A stretch of 32,849 nt of DNA from Oceanobacillus luteolus (GTDB lineage: Bacteria; Bacillota; Bacilli; Bacillales; Amphibacillaceae): positions 1-32,849 of the forward strand of contig NZ_JAMBON010000039.1 in assembly GCF_023715655.1 (NCBI RefSeq). The letters are read 5' to 3'. This document shows positions 16,754 through 24,077 of the stretch, piece by piece. Made by a program: the position numbers and the translations under genes. The notes under the pieces are model-generated. The model was not told where the DNA came from. It searched no databases and was given only the letters and a program-made list of their open reading frames with translations. How positions within the stretch are numbered: the first letter of the stretch is position 1; each line of letters starts with the position of its first letter.

Positions 16754-18262
16754 ATGAGAAGCAGCACAATAGCTGAAGCCGTCCACCGTACCGCAGCACG
16801 GATACCACACCGGACAGCAATTGTATTTGATGAGAGGGAATGGAGTTACCAGGAACTGGACAAGGCAATCACTTTGATATCGCTTGGATTACAGGAACAG
16901 GGAGTGGAAAAAGGGGATCGCATCGCTGCATACGGGAGGAACTCCGATTTATATGTATTGTTATTCTTCGCTGCAGTAAAGATAGGAGCCATTCATGTTC
17001 CTGTGAATTTCCAATTGAAGGCAGGAGAACTTGACTATATTCTGACTGATTCTGATCCTGTGCTCATCATCGCCGATCGGGAACTTACCGATGAAATTAA
17101 ACGGACGTCAGCCAACAGCCACCGCAGGGTGTTGCAATTTGAAGAAGAAATACTAACTTGGGCCCTTAGTGAAGAGCATCATCCTATGGAGAGAGATGAA
17201 TTTGATGTCGATGATACAGATGTCGCTCAACTGCTTTATACATCAGGTACCACATCGGCGCCAAAAGGTGCAATTATGACTCACCGAGCGTTAATGTACC
17301 ACTATATGAGCTGTATTCAAGGCTTGGATATTAAGGAGTCAGATCGGGCACTTCATAGTCTACCTTTGTACCACTCGGCACAGATGCATGTGTTTATGTT
17401 GCCGGCATTGCTTGTCGGTGGATGGAATAAAGTCCTACCAGCACCAATACCTGATGTTGTCCTTAAGACGATGGAAGAAGATGAGATTACATCCTTTTTC
17501 GCCGCACCGACTGTTTGGGTGTCGTTGGCGAATCATCCGGAATTGACTGCTTGGAATCTTGGAAAGCTGCGAAAGGCTTACTACGGTGCTTCGATTATGC
17601 CTGGACCGATTCTGGAAAGGCTGCAAAATCATCTGCCTGAACTAGGTTTCTATAATGTGTTTGGACAATCCGAGATGGGTCCTGCATGTACCGTTCTGCG
17701 CCCTGAAGAACATGCGGAACACCCTGGATCTGCAGGGAGACCATTATTGTTTGTCGAGGCTCAAGTAGTGGATTCCGAGGGAAATCGTGTGCCACCGGGT
17801 GAACTGGGTGAAATTGTCTATCGTTCGCCACAATTATGTCTTGGATACTGGAACAAACCTGAAGCGACTGCTGAAGCTTTTTCCGGAGGTTGGTTCCATT
17901 CTGGAGATCTTGTGAAACAGGATGAGGATGGTTACATCGAGGTAATTGATAGAGTGAAGGATGTCATTAATACAGGAGGTGTACTCGTCGCTTCCCGTGA
18001 AATCGAGGACTGCATTTACAAACTGCCTCAAGTCGCTGAAGTCGCAGCTGTTGGGGTTCCTGATGAAAAGTGGATCGAAGCAGTAGCAGTATTTGTCGTT
18101 GTGAAAAGCCCGATAACCCCAGACGAGATCATTCAACATGTAAAGGATAATCTGGCTAACTTCAAAGTACCGAAGCGGGTTGAAATTGTCGAGGAACTGC
18201 CACGCAATGCCAGCGGAAAAATCCTGAAACGGCAACTTCGTGAAGCTGCTCGTATAAGATGA
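16754..18262 (+). CDS. AMP-forming acyl-CoA synthetase (fatty-acid-CoA ligase-like)
   Basis: The 502-residue ANL-superfamily enzyme activates a carboxylic acid with ATP and transfers it to CoA. Motifs appear in order: the phosphate loop YTSGTTSAPKGA near residue 165, LPLYHSAQ near 210, the YNVFGQSEMGP adenine-binding motif near 302, GWFHSGDL near 382, DRVKDVINTGGVLV near 400, and the C-terminal catalytic lysine in PRNASGKILKRQLRE near 490. The substrate chain length cannot be told from sequence. ATG 16754 is preceded by AAAGGA at 11 bases; an upstream in-frame TTG (16706) or ATG (16712) has no SD. Single gene with its own promoter and terminator. Confidence 0.92.
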   Translation: MRSSTIAEAVHRTAARIPHRTAIVFDEREWSYQELDKAITLISLGLQEQGVEKGDRIAAYGRNSDLYVLLFFAAVKIGAIHVPVNFQLKAGELDYILTDSDPVLIIADRELTDEIKRTSANSHRRVLQFEEEILTWALSEEHHPMERDEFDVDDTDVAQLLYTSGTTSAPKGAIMTHRALMYHYMSCIQGLDIKESDRALHSLPLYHSAQMHVFMLPALLVGGWNKVLPAPIPDVVLKTMEEDEITSFFAAPTVWVSLANHPELTAWNLGKLRKAYYGASIMPGPILERLQNHLPELGFYNVFGQSEMGPACTVLRPEEHAEHPGSAGRPLLFVEAQVVDSEGNRVPPGELGEIVYRSPQLCLGYWNKPEATAEAFSGGWFHSGDLVKQDEDGYIEVIDRVKDVINTGGVLVASREIEDCIYKLPQVAEVAAVGVPDEKWIEAVAVFVVVKSPITPDEIIQHVKDNLANFKVPKRVEIVEELPRNASGKILKRQLREAARIR

Positions 18263-18282
18263 ATATATAGTAGAATCAAAAA

Positions 18283-18312
18283 AATGCGCCAGTCGTTTGT
18301 GACCGGCGCATT
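18283..18312. terminator. Terminator between convergent genes
   Basis: AATGCGCC pairs with GGCGCATT (8 bp), with an inner GTC/GAC pair and a six-base loop. A-rich sequence lies before it. It sits between the acyl-CoA synthetase and the NTF2-like gene. Confidence 0.75.
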
Positions 18313-18320
18313 CCTTAACC

Positions 18321-18734
18321 TTATCCATCACTAGAAGTGAGCTGGACAAGATAGGAACTGATTTTTTTAATTTTGGCGGTTTTACTAAATCCAGTGAATT
18401 GATAAACATCACAAAAAGCATAAGATTGGCCTTGCTGATATGAAAACATGCCGTTTACAGAAGCAGAATTTCCATGCGTAATGATATTGTCAATCTGCAG
18501 AGTTTTAACATGATTTACATTCATCTGCTCAAGTTCAAATTTAACTTCGTCTATTCCTTTTAACTGTTTTTGACCGATAATGTCCCAACTGATCTGTTCA
18601 TGAAGCTGATCCAGACAGAACTCTATTTCATTTTTAGCAAGACTGATGGTGTAATCTTTAAGCAACAATTTTTTTGGAGCGTTTCCGCAATTCTCGGCAC
18701 AGTGAACGGTTATGCTTTCAACAAGTGTGTCCAT
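18321..18734 (-). CDS. NTF2/SnoaL-like protein
   Basis: The 137-residue protein has the size and pattern of a cone-shaped NTF2/SnoaL fold: a helical N-terminus (CGNAPKKLLLKDYTISLAKN) followed by beta-strands with ISWDIIGQKQLKGID and a C-terminal CDVYQFTGFSKTAKIKKISSY, read as CDVYQFTGFSK and TAKIKKISSY. Such folds act as small enzymes or ligand-binding domains; no active-site set is evident. It follows the M24 peptidase gene by 12 bases, and its SD (AAAGGAGA) overlaps the peptidase stop, so the two are likely co-transcribed and translationally coupled. Confidence 0.75.
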   Translation of the reverse strand: MDTLVESITVHCAENCGNAPKKLLLKDYTISLAKNEIEFCLDQLHEQISWDIIGQKQLKGIDEVKFELEQMNVNHVKTLQIDNIITHGNSASVNGMFSYQQGQSYAFCDVYQFTGFSKTAKIKKISSYLVQLTSSDG

Positions 18735-18746
18735 TGTTTGTCTCCT

Positions 18747-19844
18747 TTAAAGAATCATTAATTTTTTCGGGAACGATGTCAGAACTTCAGCTTTTCCATC
18801 TTCATTAATATACACATTATCTTCAATTCTTACGCCACCAAACCCTGGTATATAAATACCCGGTTCGATGGTGAATAAGAGACCAGGCTCAGCGATATCT
18901 TCATTCTTCTCATGTACAGACGGTTCCTCATGGACGTTCATTCCAAGACCGTGACCGATACGGTTGTTGAAATACTCGCCATATCCACTATCTTGGATCA
19001 CTTTACGGGCAGGAATGTCAAAGTTCTTAAGTGGAACTCCTGCTTGAACTGCGTCAATTCCTGTATTTGTAGATTGGAGTACGATGTTGTAAATTTCTTT
19101 TTGTTTCTCAGATGCTTCACCAATCACAAACGTCCTTGTAATATCGGAGCAATATCCATCCTTTATGACACCGAAATCAATCAGAAGGAAGTCTCCATGA
19201 TTAATGGTTCTATCTCCTGGTGTACCATGCGGTAATGCCGACTTTTCACCAGCAAGAACAATCGTCGAGAAGGATGGACCGTCAGCACCAAATTTTCTCA
19301 TCAATAATTCCAGCTCTCCAACAAGCTCAGACTCGGTCATTCCAACTTTAACTTTTTTAATTCCTTCTTCCAGTACTTTTTCAATTATATCGATGGCAAG
19401 CTGCATTTTCTCAACTTCAGAACGAGACTTCTTCTTTCGAGCTGAATCGATGAAAGGCTGAACATCCGTAAAAGCAGCTTCTGGGAAAATCTGTTGAAAT
19501 GCTTCGTAGCGAAACACATTAACGGCTTTCTTCTCTAGTCCAACTTTTACAACGCCACTACTCGTATGTTGCTGTAATACTTCGAATGGATTCTGTTCAT
19601 CTGAAATTGGGATGATATTCTCGATAATCGAGCTTTCTGCGGCCATATCTTTATCCAATGCTGGTACGAATAGTATCCATTGATCACTTTTTCCATCACG
19701 GACTAACGCAAGGAATCTTTCATGTGGTTCGGAAAGAAAACCAGTGTAATAAAAAACATTCGTTGGATCTGTAATCATTGCTAATTCAATATTTTCTTTT
19801 TGTAAATAATTCTGTAGTGCATTCAATCTATTTTGATTTTCCAT
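18747..19844 (-). CDS. M24-family metallopeptidase (Xaa-Pro dipeptidase/aminopeptidase, YkvY-like)
   Basis: The 365-residue protein has a creatinase-like N-terminal domain (about 1-135) and a pita-bread catalytic domain. The five metal ligands are all present: Asp223 in LIDFG, Asp234 in SDITRTF, His298 in GHGLGMNVHE, Glu327 in TIEPGIY and Glu341 in RIEDN. It is a cytoplasmic dinuclear-metal enzyme (usually Mn or Co) that cleaves X-Pro bonds in small peptides. The ATG at 19844 has AAAGGAG eight bases upstream. It is the first gene of a two-gene unit with the NTF2-like protein. Confidence 0.92.
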   Translation of the reverse strand: MENQNRLNALQNYLQKENIELAMITDPTNVFYYTGFLSEPHERFLALVRDGKSDQWILFVPALDKDMAAESSIIENIIPISDEQNPFEVLQQHTSSGVVKVGLEKKAVNVFRYEAFQQIFPEAAFTDVQPFIDSARKKKSRSEVEKMQLAIDIIEKVLEEGIKKVKVGMTESELVGELELLMRKFGADGPSFSTIVLAGEKSALPHGTPGDRTINHGDFLLIDFGVIKDGYCSDITRTFVIGEASEKQKEIYNIVLQSTNTGIDAVQAGVPLKNFDIPARKVIQDSGYGEYFNNRIGHGLGMNVHEEPSVHEKNEDIAEPGLLFTIEPGIYIPGFGGVRIEDNVYINEDGKAEVLTSFPKKLMIL

Positions 19845-20111
19845 TTAATAACTCCTTTTGGTAAGTGTTCGAATAAATGAACTCGTGTATTAATAGACTA
19901 TTATATCTATTTGTTTTCTTTATATCCATTTTACGTGTATTTTTTGGAGCATTCAAGGTTAAAGCCATATGAAGGGCAGAAGGACAGTTTAATAACTATA
20001 TTAGACAAGAGTAGGGTCAATTTATGTCGACGCTACGTAAAATGTATGGAAAGTTATGGAAAAACTTTCATTGTTGACTGTCTGATGTACGCGTATACAG
20101 GAGGTGGTAAC

Positions 20112-20351
20112 ATGATAGAAGTTCTAACTATGGCAACCATCATTGCTCCAGTCACTGCAGCACTTGTCCAGGCGATTAAAACTTCAAAAATCGTGAAGAG
20201 AAAATTCTTACCATTAATCTCCGTTTTAATCGGAATCGGTATCGGTGCATCGGCTACATTCTTGGATACAGAGCTCATGATCCGAATTTGGGCTGGAGGC
20301 ATAAGCGGGCTAGCTGCAACAGGATTATTCGAGCTTAGTAAAAAGGTGTAG
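20112..20351 (+). CDS. Small holin-like membrane protein
   Basis: The 79-residue protein begins at ATG 20112, five bases after AGGAGGTGG; the longer open frame upstream (from 19911) has no comparable start. Two membrane segments (about 5-22 and 33-52) are separated by a basic turn (KTSKIVKRKF), with a third weakly hydrophobic stretch and a short charged C-terminus (ELSKKV). This size and topology fit phage-type holins of Gram-positive bacteria. No endolysin or other phage gene is near, so it is either a prophage relic or a domesticated small membrane protein. The identification as a holin is by pattern only. Confidence 0.6.
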   Translation: MIEVLTMATIIAPVTAALVQAIKTSKIVKRKFLPLISVLIGIGIGASATFLDTELMIRIWAGGISGLAATGLFELSKKV

Positions 20352-20362
20352 ATGGTAGAGAA

Positions 20363-20389
20363 GGAGATGGCTGACAGCCATCTCCTTTT
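20363..20389 (+). terminator. Terminator of the holin-like gene
   Basis: A perfect 10-bp stem (GGAGATGGCT with AGCCATCTCC, loop GAC) is followed by TTTTA. The IS200 element begins a few bases later, so it has inserted just behind this terminator. Confidence 0.85.
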
Positions 20390-20404
20390 ATTATGGTCTT
20401 CGAA

Positions 20405-20427
20405 AACCCTCGGCTACGCCGGGGGTT
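20405..20427 (+). promoter_or_regulatory. Left-end hairpin of the IS200 element
   Basis: AACCCTCGG, loop CTACG, CCGGGGGTT (9 pairs, one wobble). In this family such single-strand hairpins near the ends are bound by TnpA during excision and insertion; they may also stop inward transcription. Confidence 0.75.
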
Positions 20428-20458
20428 CCGTAGAGCTTCTAGCGTGGGGTCAAAAAAG

Positions 20459-20520
20459 GCCTCCTTCATGGTAAAATATGGTTGGTTTCCCGACCACCAG
20501 ATCTCACCAAAGAAGGAGGC
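20459..20520 (+). promoter_or_regulatory. Long-range stem masking the tnpA ribosome binding site
   Basis: GCCTCCTTC (20459-20467) is the perfect complement of GAAGGAGGC (20512-20520), which contains the SD of tnpA eight bases before its ATG. TGGT/ACCA and a GGT(T)GGT/ACCACC hairpin stack inside. Salmonella IS200 is known to repress tnpA translation by an equivalent RNA stem, so the same control is inferred here. Confidence 0.75.
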
Positions 20521-20527
20521 GCGTCCC

Positions 20528-20998
20528 ATGCAGGACAAGAATAGTTTAGCACATACGCAGTGGAGATGTAAGTATCACATTGTTTTTGCACCAAAATACA
20601 GGAGACAAATTATCTACGGTAAGTATAAAAGAAGTATCGGACAAATTATAAGAGAGCTCTGCGAAAGGAAGGGGGTTGAGATACACGAGGCAAATGCATG
20701 TAAAGACCATATTCATATGCTGGTAAGTATTCCACCTAAATTAAGTGTGTCTCAATTCATGGGTTATCTAAAAGGAAAAAGTAGTTTAATGATTTTTGAT
20801 CGTCACGCGAATTTAAAGTATAGATATGGTAACCGCAAATTCTGGTGTCGAGGTTACTTTGTAGATACAGTGGGCCGAAATAAAAATCAAATTCAAGAAT
20901 ATATAAGGAATCAGCTTAAAGATGACTATATGAGTGATCAATTAACGTTATTTGAGGAATTTGATCCATTTACAGGAGAGAAAAATCAAAAAAGATAA
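20528..20998 (+). CDS. tnpA: IS200/IS605-family Y1 transposase TnpA
   Basis: The 156-residue protein is full length for the family. The HUH metal motif is at His61-Ile-His63 (CKDHIHMLV), and the catalytic tyrosine is probably Tyr125 in QEYIRNQ. Other family landmarks are KYHIVFAPKYRR near the start, SQFMGYLKGKSS near 75 and KFWCRGYFVDT near 104. The enzyme moves single-stranded DNA by tyrosine attack. The start is ATG 20528, with the strong SD held in the stem described separately. All key residues look intact. Confidence 0.95.
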   Translation: MQDKNSLAHTQWRCKYHIVFAPKYRRQIIYGKYKRSIGQIIRELCERKGVEIHEANACKDHIHMLVSIPPKLSVSQFMGYLKGKSSLMIFDRHANLKYRYGNRKFWCRGYFVDTVGRNKNQIQEYIRNQLKDDYMSDQLTLFEEFDPFTGEKNQKR

Positions 20999-21098
20999 GA
21001 GATTCTTTAGAATCAGTGAGTAAGTGTGGTGCAGAAGGGAAACCCATTCAGTGGGCCTTTTAGGCCGAGGCCGGTAATAGAGGCTTTCAGCCGCAGAT

Positions 21099-21127
21099 CA
21101 AACCACCAGTTCACACTGGTGGTTTTG
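21099..21127 (+). terminator. Right-end hairpin of the IS200 element, terminator-like
   Basis: An 11-bp perfect stem (AAACCACCAGT with ACTGGTGGTTT, loop TCAC) extends past one bulged T to ATC/GAT. It can act as the right-end TnpA hairpin and as a terminator. Confidence 0.75.
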
Positions 21128-21146
21128 ATTTATTTTAACGAAAACG

Positions 21147-21175
21147 TTGTCACATTTCTTTTTCCCTGTTATATT
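21147..21175 (+). promoter_or_regulatory. Predicted promoter of the yrrT-mccA-mccB unit
   Basis: TTGTCA (21147-21152) and TATATT (21170-21175) have a 17-base spacer. Directly downstream, TAATACCAAG (21182-21191) resembles the left half of the CymR box known for this operon in Bacillus, but the right half (GGAATTTA) is poor (GTGAATAAG), so CymR control is only a possibility. Confidence 0.55.
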
Positions 21176-21218
21176 ATATATTAATACCAAGTAAATCTAT
21201 GTGAATAAGGTGATAAAG

Positions 21219-21860
21219 GTGCCTGAGCAATTTAATGAGTTATTCGATCAGTGGGCGGCGAGCTATGATGATACGGTGCATGGTAATGATGAAGAGTATA
21301 GAGATGTGTTTAAAAACTATGAAACTATTCTTGATGCAATCGTTCAACGCTCACATGGTTTTGTTGTCGAATTTGGAGTGGGGACAGGGAACTTGACAAA
21401 AAAGCTTATAGATAATGGATTGGAAGTCGTTGGAATAGAGCCTTCTACAAATATGCGGAAAATCGCACAATACAAACTGCCTGATGCTATCATTCAAAAA
21501 GGGAATTTCCTTTCCTTCCCTTCTCAGGAAAAGAAAATCGACTCAATTGTCAGCAGTTATGCGTTTCATCATTTGACAGATGAAGAGAAAGAACAAGCGA
21601 TCCGTCACTATCGAGAAATCCTTAATAATGGTGGCAAAATCGTTTTTGGTGATACCATTTTTGAAAATGATGCGGCAAGGGAAGCAATTTATCTTCAGGC
21701 AAAAAACAATAATTATCACCGTTTGGCTGAGGATTTGAATACGGAGTTTTATACGACCATCCCCAAAATGAAACAAATATTGGAAAACAATGGCTTTACA
21801 TCAAGCTTTGAACAGATGAATGATTTTGTTTGGATCATGGAAGCTAGATTAGTTGATTAA
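21219..21860 (+). CDS. yrrT: Class I SAM-dependent methyltransferase, YrrT-like
   Basis: The product has 213 residues from GTG 21219, four or five bases after AAGGTGAT; GTGs at 21201 and 21210 are in-frame alternatives. Motif I of the Rossmann methyltransferase fold is VVEFGVGTGNLT, followed by VVGIEPS (motif II) and SIVSSYAFHHLTDEEK (motif IV region). The N-terminal WAASYDDTVHGNDEEYRDVF matches YrrT of Bacillus, whose gene heads the operon converting methionine-derived homocysteine to cysteine. The methylated substrate is unknown. The mccA gene begins 34 bases after the stop. Confidence 0.85.
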   Translation: MPEQFNELFDQWAASYDDTVHGNDEEYRDVFKNYETILDAIVQRSHGFVVEFGVGTGNLTKKLIDNGLEVVGIEPSTNMRKIAQYKLPDAIIQKGNFLSFPSQEKKIDSIVSSYAFHHLTDEEKEQAIRHYREILNNGGKIVFGDTIFENDAAREAIYLQAKNNNYHRLAEDLNTEFYTTIPKMKQILENNGFTSSFEQMNDFVWIMEARLVD

Positions 21861-21894
21861 AGTATAGAAGGTAAGGAAGACAGGTGGGGAAAGC

Positions 21895-22818
21895 ATGAGA
21901 ATAAAACAAAAGTTAAACCAATTAGTTGGGCATACACCAATGTATGAAATTACTTGCTATGAATTGCCAGAACAAGTAAGACTTTTTGCAAAGTTAGAGT
22001 TTTTAAGTATTGGGGGCAGCATTAAAGATAGATTAGGTTTTTATCTCGTTGAACAAGCAATCGAGGAGGGAAAACTGCAGCCAGGAAGCACCATTATTGA
22101 GCCGACAGCAGGGAATACCGGAATCGGATTAGCGCTTGCAGCAATTCAATATGAATTGCAGGCAATATTCGTCACCCCTGAAAAATTCAGTGTGGAGAAA
22201 CAGACTTTAATGCGGGCACTTGGAGCAAAAGTGGTGAATACACCAACAGAGCTCGGAATGGAACACGCTATTAAAAAGGCCAAAGAGCTGGCTGAAGAAA
22301 TTCCCGATGCTTTTTTACCTAATCAATTTCATAATGAACATAATCCAAATACGTATTACAACAGCTTAGGACCTGAATTATTGGATGATCTTGATGGAAA
22401 AGTTGATGTCTTTATTGCAGGAGCTGGTTCAGGGGGGACGTTTACTGGTACAGCCCGCTATCTAAAAGAAAACAAACAACAAGTCAAAACAGTCATTGTA
22501 GAACCTGAGGGTAGCATTTTAAATGGCGGCAAACCTGGTCCCCATAAAACAGAAGGAATCGGAATGGAGTTTATCCCAAGATTCGTTGATACCGATTTGT
22601 TCGATGAAATTTATACGATTTCCGATGAACAGGCATTTACTAGAACAGCAGAAATAGCAAAAGCAGAAGGATTGCTTGTCGGAAGTTCTTCTGGAGCTGC
22701 ATTGGAGGCTGCATTACAAGAAGCCAAAAATGCACCACCGGGAACAAATATTGTCACTATATTCCCTGATAGCAGTGAACGATACTTAAGCACAGGAATA
22801 TACAAAGGAGTGGAATAG
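21895..22818 (+). CDS. mccA: Cystathionine beta-synthase (O-acetylserine-dependent, MccA-like)
   Basis: The 307-residue PLP enzyme is of the cysteine synthase/CBS family. Lys44 in GGSIKDRLG is the PLP-binding residue; TAGNTGIGLA (71-80) binds the substrate carboxylate, and GAGSGGTFTG near 176 binds the cofactor phosphate. VGSSSGAAL near 262 is also typical. In Bacillus, MccA (YrhA) condenses homocysteine with O-acetylserine to give cystathionine, the first step of reverse transsulfuration. The assignment rests on the operon with mccB and yrrT. It could otherwise be called a cysteine synthase. It abuts mccB with one base between stop and start. Confidence 0.88.
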   Translation: MRIKQKLNQLVGHTPMYEITCYELPEQVRLFAKLEFLSIGGSIKDRLGFYLVEQAIEEGKLQPGSTIIEPTAGNTGIGLALAAIQYELQAIFVTPEKFSVEKQTLMRALGAKVVNTPTELGMEHAIKKAKELAEEIPDAFLPNQFHNEHNPNTYYNSLGPELLDDLDGKVDVFIAGAGSGGTFTGTARYLKENKQQVKTVIVEPEGSILNGGKPGPHKTEGIGMEFIPRFVDTDLFDEIYTISDEQAFTRTAEIAKAEGLLVGSSSGAALEAALQEAKNAPPGTNIVTIFPDSSERYLSTGIYKGVE

Positions 22819-22819
22819 G

Positions 22820-23950
22820 ATGAGAAAGAAAACAAGATTAATACATGGTGGAGCGGATATCGATAAAAACGTTGGTGCCATGTCGCCACCGATTTACCAG
22901 GCAAGTACGTTCAAACAAAACGGTGTTGGTAATTTTACTTATGAATATGCCAGAACAGGTAATCCGACACGAGACGCCGTAGAAACGTTGATAGCAGACT
23001 TAGAAAAAGGAAAACGTGGATTTGCTTTTGCTTCTGGAATGGCGGCAATTGCGGCAGTAATGGATTTATTCCAAGCGGGAGATCATATCCTATTGACTGA
23101 TGATGTCTATGGCGGGACGTTCCGTTACATGACAAAAATCTTAAACCGTCGAAATATTGATGTAGACTTTGTTGATTCAAGTGATTTGGACAAGGTGAGA
23201 GAAGGGATCCGCGAAGAAACAAAAGCTATTTTCATCGAAACACCGACTAATCCATTGCTGAAGATTACCGACATCAAGGAATTAGCAAACATTGCGAAAG
23301 AGAAAAACGTATTGCTGATTGCTGATAATACATTCAATACACCATACTGGCAAAACCCGATTGATCTGGGAGCTAACATTGTCGTTCATAGCGCTACGAA
23401 ATATTTAGGGGGGCATAGTGACCTTGTAGCAGGACTTGTCGTCGTGGACGATGAAAAGCTTGGAGAAGAAATCCACTTTATCCAGAATGCTTCTGGTGGG
23501 GTATTGGCTCCAAATGACAGCTGGTTGTTGGTTCGCGGAATCCGGACATTAGGAATTCGTATGGAAGAAATCGAAAGCAATACCCAGAAGATTGTTGAAT
23601 ATCTAGTGGATCATCCGAAGGTCGGCAAGGTGTATTACCCAGGATTACCAGAGCACCCGAATCGTGATATCCATGCTAAACAATCTGGCGGGTTTGGGGG
23701 AATGGTTTCCTTCACCGTGGAGAGTGAAGAAAAGGCATTAGACGTATTAAATAAAGTTCGCTACTTCTCTCTAGCTGAGAGCCTAGGAGCCGTTGAAAGC
23801 CTCATTTCCTTACCGGCAAAAATGACACACGCTTCGATTCCAAGAGAACGAAGACTTGAATTGGGAATAGAGGATGGCTTGATTCGAATTTCAGTAGGTT
23901 TAGAAGATGTAGAAGATCTTATTGAGGATTTGGAGCAGGCTTTACAGTAA
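22820..23950 (+). CDS. mccB: Cystathionine gamma-lyase / homocysteine gamma-lyase (MccB-like)
   Basis: The 376-residue enzyme is of the Cys/Met-metabolism PLP family. Lys194 in SATKYLGGHSD carries PLP. YEYARTGNPTRDAVE (41-55), FASGMAAIAAV (70-80) and DNTFNTPYWQNP (169-180) are family landmarks, and the C-terminal ESLISLPAKMTH and GLIRISVGLED bind the substrate carboxylate. It splits cystathionine to cysteine, 2-oxobutanoate and ammonia, completing the pathway begun by MccA. The ATG lies one base after the mccA stop, with AAAGGAG inside mccA. Confidence 0.92.
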   Translation: MRKKTRLIHGGADIDKNVGAMSPPIYQASTFKQNGVGNFTYEYARTGNPTRDAVETLIADLEKGKRGFAFASGMAAIAAVMDLFQAGDHILLTDDVYGGTFRYMTKILNRRNIDVDFVDSSDLDKVREGIREETKAIFIETPTNPLLKITDIKELANIAKEKNVLLIADNTFNTPYWQNPIDLGANIVVHSATKYLGGHSDLVAGLVVVDDEKLGEEIHFIQNASGGVLAPNDSWLLVRGIRTLGIRMEEIESNTQKIVEYLVDHPKVGKVYYPGLPEHPNRDIHAKQSGGFGGMVSFTVESEEKALDVLNKVRYFSLAESLGAVESLISLPAKMTHASIPRERRLELGIEDGLIRISVGLEDVEDLIEDLEQALQ

Positions 23951-23966
23951 ATAAATGAAAATTGAC

Positions 23967-24001
23967 AGCTGCCTTCGTCGCTTGGATGGAGGCAGCTTTT
24001 T
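23967..24001 (+). terminator. mccB terminator
   Basis: AGCTGCCT pairs with AGGCAGCT across a 15-base loop, followed by TTTTT, 17 bases after the mccB stop. Confidence 0.85.
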
Positions 24002-24077
24002 GGTCTGTGAAAATGAAAGAATATTGAGATTTATGATATAATAAGTTGGACAGCTTTAATAAAGAGGGGGGTGAAAA

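Larger units (their letters stand above)
20398..21130 (+). mobile_element. IS200/IS605-family insertion sequence with tnpA only
   Basis: About 0.73 kb, containing a Y1 transposase gene and subterminal hairpins at both ends: 20405-20427 on the left and 21099-21127 on the right. The usual lack of terminal inverted repeats and of a target duplication means the ends cannot be fixed exactly; they are set near the outer hairpins. There is no tnpB. The element lies between the holin-like gene terminator and the promoter of the yrrT-mcc unit. Confidence 0.85.

Noticed and set aside
21176-21210. CymR operator for the yrrT-mcc unit
   Set aside because: Only the left half agrees with the known box; the right half has several mismatches. 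Mentioned under the promoter but not listed as a site.
21130-21218. SAM (S-box) or T-box riboswitch before the mcc genes
   Set aside because: The leader is under 50 bases and shows no conserved S-box or T-box sequence.
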